A DNA stretch of 64,000 bases from Mycobacterium sp. (GTDB taxonomy: Bacteria > Actinomycetota > Actinomycetes > Mycobacteriales > Mycobacteriaceae): NCBI GenBank assembly GCA_003987775.1, contig RXJD01000066.1:1-64000 (forward strand), in the 5' to 3' direction. Positions 56,490 to 64,000 of the stretch are shown piece by piece. The position numbers and the translations under genes were made by a program. Every line of letters begins with the position of its first letter. Within the stretch, counting starts at the first letter, position 1. The notes under the pieces were generated by a model. That model was not told where the DNA came from, did not search any database, and saw nothing but the letters and a program-made list of their open reading frames with translations.

Positions 56490-56542
56490 ACTTTCGAATT
56501 TTAGTCCACGGTGCCGACACTCGCCGCGACGGAAAACCCGGC

Positions 56543-56569
56543 TGTGGACAAATCGTCAACTGTGGATAA
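56543..56569. promoter_or_regulatory. two DnaA-box-like 9-mers in tandem
   Basis: TGTGGACAA at 56543-56551 (reverse of TTGTCCACA, the mycobacterial DnaA box) and TGTGGATAA at 56561-56569 (reverse of TTATCCACA, the canonical bacterial box) lie in the same orientation 18 bp apart, 54-80 bp upstream of the 13E12 start. Confidence 0.55.
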
Positions 56570-56623
56570 CGGCAGCGTTCCCGCAGCCAAAGGTCCGCGT
56601 ATGTGCGAGCCGATCACGCTGTA

Positions 56624-56704
56624 CTACTTTGACTCGCAGGCGATCCCGTCGTTGTCGCGGTCCAGCCACGATCCGTACGCCGGCCACACTTTCGGCTTAC
56701 GCAT
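56624..56704 (-). pseudogene. Excalibur calcium-binding motif fragment
   Basis: A 26-codon open frame ending WLDRDNDGIACESK. The DxDxDG-type loop with the closing ACE matches the C-terminal half of the Excalibur domain, a secreted calcium-binding motif. Its ATG at 56704 overlaps the anti-sigma stop region, so it could be translated by coupling, but at 26 residues it lacks the first cysteine half of the domain and any signal peptide. Most likely the tail of a lost gene. Confidence 0.55.
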
Positions 56705-56963
56705 CGCCGTCGCGAAATGCACCGATCGCGTTGAGCACCCCGGAAATCTGTCCATCACTGAGCTTTTCGCCGTCGAAGACATGATTCAGCAGGACCTTCA
56801 GGTCAAGCATCTGTTGCAGATACACCAGGCATGGCGGGCAGTCTTCGAGGTGCTTGGCCACGATGGCACCCCACTGTCCGGGGTCGGACTCCACCAGATC
56901 GTCGACAAGCCGGACGAACTCGACACAGTCGATCGCGGGAACAGTGTTGTCGTGGACGGTCAT
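56697..56963 (-). CDS. zinc-finger anti-sigma factor-like protein
   Basis: An 88-residue protein with the zinc-binding HLEDCPPC (HxxxCxxC) motif at about residues 38-45 and helices before and after, as in ZAS-type anti-sigma factors such as RsrA. It lacks a membrane segment, so it should act in the cytosol, releasing the sigma factor after oxidation or zinc loss (known for RsrA; inferred here). Its start overlaps the sigma gene stop by four bases (ATGA), the usual coupling of sigma and anti-sigma. Confidence 0.85.
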   Translation of the reverse strand: MTVHDNTVPAIDCVEFVRLVDDLVESDPGQWGAIVAKHLEDCPPCLVYLQQMLDLKVLLNHVFDGEKLSDGQISGVLNAIGAFRDGDA

Positions 56964-57580
56964 CGTTGATACCGCTTTTCCAATTGATTGCGAAGATTTC
57001 CCCGGGCTCGGTACAGCAATGCGCGCTGCGCATCCGGGGAGAGTTCCAGGACCTGCGACGCCTCTTCGGACGACATGCCGATGAGATCTCGCAACATGAT
57101 CAGCTGTCGTTGCCGCGCCGGCAGCGAATCCAGCGCAGCGCGCACATATCCCACCAATTCGCTTGCGACAGTGTGGTCTTCCGGGAGAAGCCGTTGCGAC
57201 GGTGGCGCGCTCCAGTGCCCGGCGTCGGGGTGACCGGGCGGGTGCATCCGTCCTGCCAACGGGTCGGTGTCTGCGGTCGCCAGAACTTCGTGCTCGCGGA
57301 TCCGGGACTCGCGGCTCCGATGACGCGACGCAGTGTTCTTGACGATGCCGAACAGCCAGGTGGCCACCGACGAGCGGCCCTCGAATGTGTCGGAGGATCT
57401 GAGCACCTGAACCCACGCCTCCTGCACCGCCTCCTCGGCCATTGCGGGTGAACTCACCATGGTGCGCGCGAAATTCACCATCGGGCGGTGGTAGTCGCGG
57501 ACCAACGCGGCCAGCGGAACCCCACCGACCCGATGCTCGGATTCCGCACCCTCGAAAGACGCCAACGGCGTCAAGGGCAT
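56960..57580 (-). CDS. ECF-type RNA polymerase sigma factor
   Basis: A 206-residue sigma-70 ECF protein. Region 2 spans about residues 22-90 (LVRDYHRPMVNFARTMVSSP and EAVQEAWVQVLRSSDTFEGR, FGIVKNTASRH). Region 4 spans about 140-200 (LDSLPARQRQLIMLRDLIGM and SSEEASQVLELSPDAQRALL). An 80-residue linker with several His and Pro separates them. It lies between an acyl-CoA-dehydrogenase-like gene (10-bp overlap) and its anti-sigma factor (4-bp overlap). ATG at 57580. The promoters it recognises are not evident. Confidence 0.93.
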   Translation of the reverse strand: MPLTPLASFEGAESEHRVGGVPLAALVRDYHRPMVNFARTMVSSPAMAEEAVQEAWVQVLRSSDTFEGRSSVATWLFGIVKNTASRHRSRESRIREHEVLATADTDPLAGRMHPPGHPDAGHWSAPPSQRLLPEDHTVASELVGYVRAALDSLPARQRQLIMLRDLIGMSSEEASQVLELSPDAQRALLYRARGNLRNQLEKRYQR

Positions 57581-58638
57581 CCGCCCAGTTCCCAACGCAA
57601 TTGGGCTTCCGACGGCGACTGCACCGGGATGAACGCCGCCTCCCGGTACCGGCGGCTGGCGGGCGTCCGGCTTGCATATCCCTTGCCGCCGGCGGTGCGA
57701 ACCTCCAATGCGGCACTGGCACTGGCAATCTCGGCCGCGGTGAGCCGCAGCGACAGCAGTTCCTTCTTGCTCGGCGACTGCTGTCCCCCGACCGCCCCGG
57801 CCAACCTGGCCACCGCCGTCCGAGCCCAGACCAGCCTCTCCGCGATCTCGTCCACTTCGGCAGCGAAAACGGCGTTCACACCGGTCAATCCGTCCTTGGC
57901 GTGTCGCAATGTCGTTTCGGCCAGGCCGACGCACATCGCGGACTGCAGGACGAGGAACGTGGGACGCACGGCTCCGAGAAACGATTCGAAGTCGGTGGAC
58001 AGCACCTGCGCGTCCGGGACGAAAACGTCGTCCAGTTTCAGATACGACGAGGCGGTGCTGTCCATCGCCAGCAGCTTGAAGTGATCACCCACGGTGACTC
58101 CGGGGCTACTCAGGGGCAGCGCGACGATCACCTTCGCTCCGTCGTTGGCCGCGGCGGCGGTGACCAGCAAGGAGTCCTTGTACAGGTTGGAGGCCCACCT
58201 GATCGGGCCGCTGATGCGGTAACCACCCTCGACCACGGTCGCCGCCAATTCCAGCTGACCGCAACCCGCCAGCGTCTTGAAGGCGGCCGCCATACCGGTC
58301 ACCCCCAACGATGTTCCGGCCGCCAACGACTCGGCGGCAGCGAGGCTGAAAGGCGTTGCAGCAGTGAGGAGATACTCCACCGCCATCCGGTTCGCCCAGA
58401 CCGAAAACCCGGTGCTCATACACTCCCCGGAAATCAGTCTGATCACGTCGGTCATCTCGGAGAGCCTGCCATCGGCGTTGCCGGGCGCGCCGATGTCGAG
58501 CAGTCCGGCGGCACCCAGGCCGGCGAAACTGCGGCGGGCCGTGGCCTCGCCGCGGTCCAGTGCGCCGGCGTGGTCGCGGATGTCTGTTATCAGCTCGGAA
58601 TCGAGCAGGCCGATCACGGCATCGGTCGTCGTGGTCAT
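57571..58638 (-). CDS. acyl-CoA dehydrogenase family protein
   Basis: A 355-residue flavoprotein of the acyl-CoA dehydrogenase fold: an N-terminal helical domain, middle beta domain with ISGPIRWASNLYKDS and LDDVFVPDAQVL, and C-terminal helical domain. The catalytic Glu region of classical dehydrogenases is not obvious, and the protein is about 25 residues shorter than usual, so it may be a flavin hydroxylase or oxidase of the group. ATG at 58638 has AGG nearby. It starts 9 bp after the OsmC gene ends and overlaps the sigma gene by 10 bp, giving a four-gene operon. Confidence 0.88.
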   Translation of the reverse strand: MTTTTDAVIGLLDSELITDIRDHAGALDRGEATARRSFAGLGAAGLLDIGAPGNADGRLSEMTDVIRLISGECMSTGFSVWANRMAVEYLLTAATPFSLAAAESLAAGTSLGVTGMAAAFKTLAGCGQLELAATVVEGGYRISGPIRWASNLYKDSLLVTAAAANDGAKVIVALPLSSPGVTVGDHFKLLAMDSTASSYLKLDDVFVPDAQVLSTDFESFLGAVRPTFLVLQSAMCVGLAETTLRHAKDGLTGVNAVFAAEVDEIAERLVWARTAVARLAGAVGGQQSPSKKELLSLRLTAAEIASASAALEVRTAGGKGYASRTPASRRYREAAFIPVQSPSEAQLRWELGGCP

Positions 58639-58647
58639 AATGCCTGC

Positions 58648-59172
58648 CTAGCCGATGGAAAGGGCGGAGTCGACGGTTACAGGACGCGTGAATGTATTGA
58701 CCACGGGTGACCATGCGACGGCGTTGTCATGGATCTCCTTGAGGGTCGCGTCATCGGCGTCACCGGCCAGCGTGACGTTGCAGCGCACGGCGGTGAAGCC
58801 GAGGACCTTGCCGTCGGGAGTGTCACCGACGCCCCAGACCGCGGAGATGTCGATGTCGCCTTCCATCTCCACCTCGATCTTGGTCAGGGTCACGCCGCGG
58901 TGGGTGGCGTTGGCCAGCAACCCGACCGAGATGCACGATCCGAGCGCTGCCAGGCAGGTCTCGGACGGGTTGGGCGCCGAGTCGTCACCCAGCAGCGCCG
59001 GCGGTTCGCCGACCAGCATCGGCGCCAGGTCGCGCACATAGGTCATGTTGCGGAAGCCGGACTCGCATACGGTTTTGGCCTTGAGAGTCTTCTTGCCGGT
59101 CGCGGGGTCGGCCTTGGCGTTACACGAGAGCCGGTCCAGACCCTGAGCATCGATGACGAGCGCGTCGGTCAT
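58648..59172 (-). CDS. OsmC/Ohr family protein
   Basis: A 174-residue OsmC-fold protein, expected to reduce organic hydroperoxides with paired cysteines. One cysteine is in NPSETCLAALGSCISVGLLA (peroxidatic and nearby Cys), another in VRCNVTLAGD. ATG at 59172 is six bases after GGAGAAG, preferred to ATG 59184. It is the first gene of the operon OsmC, acyl-CoA-dehydrogenase-like, ECF sigma, anti-sigma, which suggests the unit senses and removes oxidative damage (inference). Confidence 0.9.
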   Translation of the reverse strand: MTDALVIDAQGLDRLSCNAKADPATGKKTLKAKTVCESGFRNMTYVRDLAPMLVGEPPALLGDDSAPNPSETCLAALGSCISVGLLANATHRGVTLTKIEVEMEGDIDISAVWGVGDTPDGKVLGFTAVRCNVTLAGDADDATLKEIHDNAVAWSPVVNTFTRPVTVDSALSIG

Positions 59173-59246
59173 GCACTTCTCCATTCCTCATCAGAGATTC
59201 GGTCACGGAGTTAGTGCCGGGCACGCCCGAAAACGTGACGGTGACG

Positions 59247-60083
59247 TCAGTCACATGGTTGCGTCACGAAATCGATCAGTTCCTCCACCCTTCCGATCAG
59301 CGCGGGCTCGAGGTCATTCCAATCGCGGACCTGTCCGCGGATGCGCCGCCAGGCCGCGGCGATGTCGGTCTGGTCGGCGTGCGGCCAGCCGAGTGCCTGG
59401 CAGATGCCGTGCTTCCATTCGATGTGCCGGGGGACTGTCGGCCAGGCTTTCAGGCCGAGACGCTGCGGCTTGACGGCCTGCCAGATATCGACGTAAGGAT
59501 GCCCGACCACCAGGGTGTCCGCTCCCCCGGGACCCCTGCGCACCGCGTCGGCAATGCGCGACTCTTTCGATCCGGGAACCAGGTGGTCGACCAGCACGCC
59601 CAGCCGACATCCTGGCCCCGGCTGAAATTCCCTGACAATCCCCACCAGATCGTCGACACCGCCCAGGTGCTCGACCACGACACCCTCGATCTTCAAGTCC
59701 TCGCCCCAGACTTGGGCGATCAGCTCTGCGTCATGACGGCCTTCCACGTAGATCCGCCCGGCACGGGCCACCCGGGCCCGGGCGCCCTTGACGGCAACCG
59801 ATCCGGACGCCGTGCGCGCCGGAGTCGCGGGGGCCGATCGGCGCGGCGGGGTGAGGATCACCGGTTGACCGTCGATCAGATAGCCGGGACCCAACGGGAA
59901 GGGACGGGTCTTCCCGTGCCGGTCTTCAAGCTCGACGCGCCCGTACTCGACTCGTACCACCGCGCCCACGTAGCCCGTCTGCGCGTCCTCGACAACCATC
60001 CCCAGTTCGACCGGGTGCTCTACCGAACGCGGCTTACGCCGCCCACCGCCCGCCAGCACATCGGTTCCATAGCGATCAACCAC
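59247..60083 (-). CDS. DUF3097 family protein
   Basis: A 278-residue actinobacterial protein of the DUF3097 family. After an N-terminal beta-rich part, residues 105-230 show a pattern like a TOPRIM fold: GRIYVEGRHDAELIAQVWG supplies a Glu and a His-Asp, and LGVLVDHLVPGSKES supplies an Asp-His pair. If so it could bind Mg2+ and nucleic acid, but this is an inference from pattern only. It is conserved and usually single copy. The GTG/ATG choice at 60083 gives VDRYGTDVLAGG at the start. It is followed by the ABC importer genes but is probably separate (74 bp gap). Confidence 0.85.
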   Translation of the reverse strand: MVDRYGTDVLAGGGRRKPRSVEHPVELGMVVEDAQTGYVGAVVRVEYGRVELEDRHGKTRPFPLGPGYLIDGQPVILTPPRRSAPATPARTASGSVAVKGARARVARAGRIYVEGRHDAELIAQVWGEDLKIEGVVVEHLGGVDDLVGIVREFQPGPGCRLGVLVDHLVPGSKESRIADAVRRGPGGADTLVVGHPYVDIWQAVKPQRLGLKAWPTVPRHIEWKHGICQALGWPHADQTDIAAAWRRIRGQVRDWNDLEPALIGRVEELIDFVTQPCD

Positions 60084-60157
60084 CCGGCCATACTAGGGAG
60101 CGGGCGGCCGGATCACCGGCGCGGCGCGCCGCGGACCTACGCGAAATTGCTTGTCCA

Positions 60158-61228
<1,071 letters not shown>

Positions 61229-61231
61229 CGA

Positions 61232-62062
61232 CTAGCCACCCATCCCCGTGACGGCTATGCCGCGAACGAACGAACGCTGGGCGAAGGCGTAGATGAGGAC
61301 CAGGGGCAGCAGGATCAGAATCGAGGTCGCCATCAGCACGGGCCAGCGGGCGACGTATTCGCCGCGCAGCCGCACCAGCCCGAGGGTCAGGGTGGCCAGG
61401 CTGTTGCGCTGGATCATCAGCAGCGGCCACAGGAAGTCGTTCCACACACTGACCCACGTCAGCACCGCAAGGACCATTACCGCCGGTCTGGCGTGCGGCA
61501 GCAGAATTCGCCAGTAGATCTGCCACGGCGAGCATCCGTCGAGAATCGCCGCCTCCTCGAGATCGGTCGGCAGGGTGCGGAAGAACTGCCGCATCAGGTA
61601 AGTGCCGAACGCGCTGCCGAACAAACCGGGCACGATCATAGCCCAGGGTGTGTCGACCCAGCCCACGGTCCGCATCACGATGAACTGCGGGATGACCGTC
61701 ACGGTCAACGGCACCATCAGGGTGCCCAGATACAACAGGAACAGGGTGTCGCGGCCACGAAAATCCAACCGCGCGAACGCATATCCTGCCAATGAGCAGA
61801 ACATCACCTGACCGGCCGTGACGCATCCGGCATACAACACGGTGTTGAAGAACATCCGCCAGAACGGCATCAGATCGAACACCGTGGTGTAGTTGGACCA
61901 GCGCGGGCTGGACGGCAACAGCTTCGCTTCGCTGATCTCGCCCTCCTTCTTCAGCGATCCGGAGATGGCCCAGAGGATGGGAAACAGCGCGCACCACGCG
62001 ACAAAGATCAGCGCCGCGTACGACCCGGCGGCTCGCAGCACGGCGCGCTTACCCGAGACCAC
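61232..62062 (-). CDS. sugar ABC transporter permease (Rv2039c-like)
   Basis: A 276-residue permease with six membrane helices and the EAA loop EEAAILDGCSPWQIYWRI, which contacts the ATPase. MalG-type. GTG at 62062; its start overlaps the end of the other permease gene by 14 bp. Confidence 0.95.
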   Translation of the reverse strand: MVSGKRAVLRAAGSYAALIFVAWCALFPILWAISGSLKKEGEISEAKLLPSSPRWSNYTTVFDLMPFWRMFFNTVLYAGCVTAGQVMFCSLAGYAFARLDFRGRDTLFLLYLGTLMVPLTVTVIPQFIVMRTVGWVDTPWAMIVPGLFGSAFGTYLMRQFFRTLPTDLEEAAILDGCSPWQIYWRILLPHARPAVMVLAVLTWVSVWNDFLWPLLMIQRNSLATLTLGLVRLRGEYVARWPVLMATSILILLPLVLIYAFAQRSFVRGIAVTGMGG

Positions 62063-62981
62063 GGGACGACTCCCAGGTGCGCCGGCGGGTGATGCGCAGT
62101 TGCAGCACCGTCAGCACCAGCAGGATGGCGAACATCACCCAGGCCAGCGCCGAGGCGTATCCGAATTCCAGGAACGAGAACGCGTGCTGGAACAGCATGA
62201 TGCCCAGCACGTAGGTACCGGTCTCGGGGCCGCCGTTGGCGCCGGTCAGGACGTAGACGAGGTCGAAGGACTGGAAGGCGTGGATGATCGAGATGACCAC
62301 GACGAACGACATCGCACTTCGGATCAGTGGCACGGTGATGGACACGAACTGCCGGATCTCGCCCGCGCCGTCGATCCTGGCCGCCTCGTACACCGTTTCC
62401 GGGATGCCCTGCATCGCTGCCAGCAAGATCACGGTGGCGAACGGGACGCTGCGCCAGACGCTCACCATGCACAACGACACCATGGCCCAATGGGGTTCGA
62501 CCAGCCACGGTATCGGACCGATTCCCACCCAGCCGAGCATGATGTTCAGCAACCCGTTGTCGGTGTTGAACACGAATTGCCAGACGACGGCCATCACGAC
62601 CGAGGAAATCGCCAGCGGCAGGAAGACGATGGTGCGGAAGACGCCGATTCCCTTCACTTTCCGGTTGAGCACGCCGGCGACGACAAGGCTGATCAGCACG
62701 GTGGGCAGCACCGTTCCCACGGTGTAGACCACCGTGTTGCGCATCGCGATCAAAAACAGCGGGTCCGAGGTGAACAACTGCGTGAAGTTGGCCAGGCCGA
62801 CGAACTTGGCCGGGGTGAACATGTCCCATTTCTGCACACTCATATACAGCGAGAAGCCCAGCGGGAACAGCATGAAGAGCAGCACCGCGGCGAGGTTGGG
62901 TGCAACGAAAAGCCTTCCGGCCCAAGCGCGTCGGCGCCACGGGAGGGTCTTTGCGGGGGTGGGCGTGTCGGTCGCGGTCAC
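62049..62981 (-). CDS. sugar ABC transporter permease (Rv2040c-like)
   Basis: A 310-residue permease with six membrane helices and an EAA loop, YEAARIDGAGEIRQFVSITV. MalF-type. The start is GTG at 62981, sharing four bases (GTGA) with the stop of the binding-protein gene. With the other permease it forms the membrane channel. Confidence 0.95.
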   Translation of the reverse strand: MTATDTPTPAKTLPWRRRAWAGRLFVAPNLAAVLLFMLFPLGFSLYMSVQKWDMFTPAKFVGLANFTQLFTSDPLFLIAMRNTVVYTVGTVLPTVLISLVVAGVLNRKVKGIGVFRTIVFLPLAISSVVMAVVWQFVFNTDNGLLNIMLGWVGIGPIPWLVEPHWAMVSLCMVSVWRSVPFATVILLAAMQGIPETVYEAARIDGAGEIRQFVSITVPLIRSAMSFVVVISIIHAFQSFDLVYVLTGANGGPETGTYVLGIMLFQHAFSFLEFGYASALAWVMFAILLVLTVLQLRITRRRTWESSRGLG

Positions 62982-64000
62982 GGGTTTCGCAGCACCTCGT
63001 CGACCGAATGTGACAGCCCGGACAGCGACGTTGCCGGGCGCGCCCCCCGCAGCACCGGCCCGAAATTGCGGTCCATCAGGGCGACGACCTTCTCCCAGGC
63101 CGGCGTGATCGGCAGCCCTTCGGACACCAGCGGACCGTCGGTGAGCACCTCGAGGTTGCCGACGCGCCGGTGTGCGTCGGCGAATCCCGGCGAGTTGATC
63201 GCGGATCGCAGCACCGGCACGAACAAGCGGGACTCACCGATCAGGGCCTGACCGACGGGCCCGCAGGCGAATTTGACGAACTCCCACGCCTGCTCCTTGC
63301 GCTTGCTGGTCGCCGCGATGGCAAGGCCGGTGACTCCGATATTGGAGCAGGCGCTGTGCCCGCGCGGACCCAGTGGCAGCGGTGCGACGTCGAAATCCAG
63401 ACCGTCGGCCCGGTCGAAGGTTTGATAGCGCCAGTGCCCGCCCAGCGCCATGGCTGCCCTGTTGACCGAGAAGAGGTCGGCGTTGGACATGGATTGCTGG
63501 TCGGAAGCGCCGGGTGAGACCTTGTGCTTGTTGATCAGGTCGGCGTAGAACTGCACCGCCTCGACGAAGGCGTCGTCGTCGAAGTTCAGGTGGGTCGGGT
63601 TGGTCCGCGGCGACGACCAGCGGACCCCGTTGTTCATCGCAAACAGGCCGGCCGAATAGAACGAGACCCAGGCGTTGACGAATCCCCACTGCGTCACCCG
63701 CCCGGACGCCTCCCGCTTGGTGAGAGCCGCTGCCGCATCGAGGAATTCGGTGAAACTCCAGCTCTGCTGCCAGGTCCCGGGCGGCGGCCGAACCCCGGCG
63801 GCGTCGAACAGGGCCTTGTTGTAGAACAGGTAATTTCCCGACCACTGCTCCGGGAAGGCGTACTGGCCGCCGCCCGGACCGGCCGGGTAGGTGAACGTCC
63901 GGTAGAGCGCGTCGATGCTGTCCGCCTTCAGTTGCGCGGCAAAGTCCGCGTCGCGGGCGAGCAGGGAGTTGAGGTCGAGCAGCACACCGCGGTCGGCGAG
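62978..64000 (-). CDS. sugar-binding protein of ABC importer, N-terminus outside window
   Basis: The last 340 codons of a family-1 extracellular solute-binding protein (Rv2041c-like). Seen: YAFPEQWSGNYLFYNKALFD, AAALTKREASGRVTQWGF and GLAIAATSKRKEQAWEFVKF, all typical of sugar-binding proteins. The signal peptide and lipobox expected in a mycobacterial binding lipoprotein lie beyond base 64000. It is first in the operon followed by two permeases and the ATPase. The ligand is unknown; a carbohydrate or glycerophosphodiester is likely. Confidence 0.95.
   Translation of the reverse strand, partial: LADRGVLLDLNSLLARDADFAAQLKADSIDALYRTFTYPAGPGGGQYAFPEQWSGNYLFYNKALFDAAGVRPPPGTWQQSWSFTEFLDAAAALTKREASGRVTQWGFVNAWVSFYSAGLFAMNNGVRWSSPRTNPTHLNFDDDAFVEAVQFYADLINKHKVSPGASDQQSMSNADLFSVNRAAMALGGHWRYQTFDRADGLDFDVAPLPLGPRGHSACSNIGVTGLAIAATSKRKEQAWEFVKFACGPVGQALIGESRLFVPVLRSAINSPGFADAHRRVGNLEVLTDGPLVSEGLPITPAWEKVVALMDRNFGPVLRGARPATSLSGLSHSVDEVLRNP

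Overview
The window is high-GC actinobacterial DNA from a slow-growing, non-tuberculous Mycobacterium. The evidence is the presence of PE, PPE, PE_PGRS and PE-linked aspartic protease genes (ESX-5-type substrates), an MmpS/MmpL pair, a 13E12-type HNH gene, an 18-kDa-antigen Hsp20, and dormancy (DosR) type genes hrp1, hspX-like, fdxA and universal stress proteins. Species cannot be fixed from sequence alone. No tRNA, rRNA, CRISPR array or complete insertion sequence was seen.

Layout. 1-6.4 kb: a PPE gene cut by the window edge, a DUF167 gene, a decayed gene, a PE gene with a hydrophobic C-terminus and a 1005-residue PE_PGRS gene with a duplicated linker. 7-13.6 kb: a SulP anion transporter, an NTF2-like protein, a small secreted protein, a flavin-dependent halogenase-like gene, and a tight two-gene unit (nucleoside-phosphorylase fold protein plus an orphan protein whose middle appears to be read in the wrong frame). 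13.6-14.8 kb: hrp1-like and hspX-like genes, each behind a DosR-type box. 14.8-19.9 kb: TesB thioesterase, CobW-type GTPase and the two-gene proton-translocating transhydrogenase pntA-pntB. 19.9-23.1 kb: a 100-bp tandem repeat, a PecA-like PE protease and an AAA ATPase. 23.1-27.3 kb: tetR-mmpS-mmpL with a shared TGCA-N5-TGCA motif upstream of both transcription units. 27.5-41.3 kb: metabolic genes, including a molybdopterin oxidoreductase, a probable six-gene minus-strand operon (enoyl-CoA hydratase, esterase, quinone-reductase-like enzyme, TPR protein, HchA, cupin), a flavin monooxygenase with a fatty-acyl thioesterase, an aldo/keto reductase and an acyltransferase-3 membrane protein. 41.4-47.1 kb: a universal stress protein with degraded ATP motifs, and a TetR-controlled aromatic ring-cleavage operon (extradiol dioxygenase, FAH-type hydrolase, MhpA-type hydroxylase). 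47.3-51.6 kb: CsbD, HAD phosphatase, a frameshifted UdgX, ChaB, DUF1360, an FMN reductase and the two ends of a deleted Orn/Lys/Arg decarboxylase. 51.2-54.8 kb: MerR/Hsp18 pair, two universal stress proteins and FdxA. 54.9-60.1 kb: 13E12 gene with paired DnaA-like boxes, an Excalibur fragment, an OsmC/acyl-CoA-dehydrogenase/ECF-sigma/anti-sigma operon and DUF3097. 60.2-64 kb: a sugar ABC importer (binding protein cut by the window edge, two permeases, ATPase) in the order of Rv2041c-Rv2038c.

Functional links. Five DosR-like boxes lie 56-71 bp before hrp1-like, hspX-like, fdxA and two universal stress genes, so a dormancy mini-regulon is scattered through the window. Stress and envelope functions dominate the rest: PE/PPE secretion, lipid export, redox balance, chaperones and an ECF sigma module. 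Several genes show recent decay (in-frame stop, UdgX frameshift, decarboxylase deletion, orphan frame switch), which marks the 1-3 kb, 12-13 kb and 48-51 kb stretches as evolving quickly.
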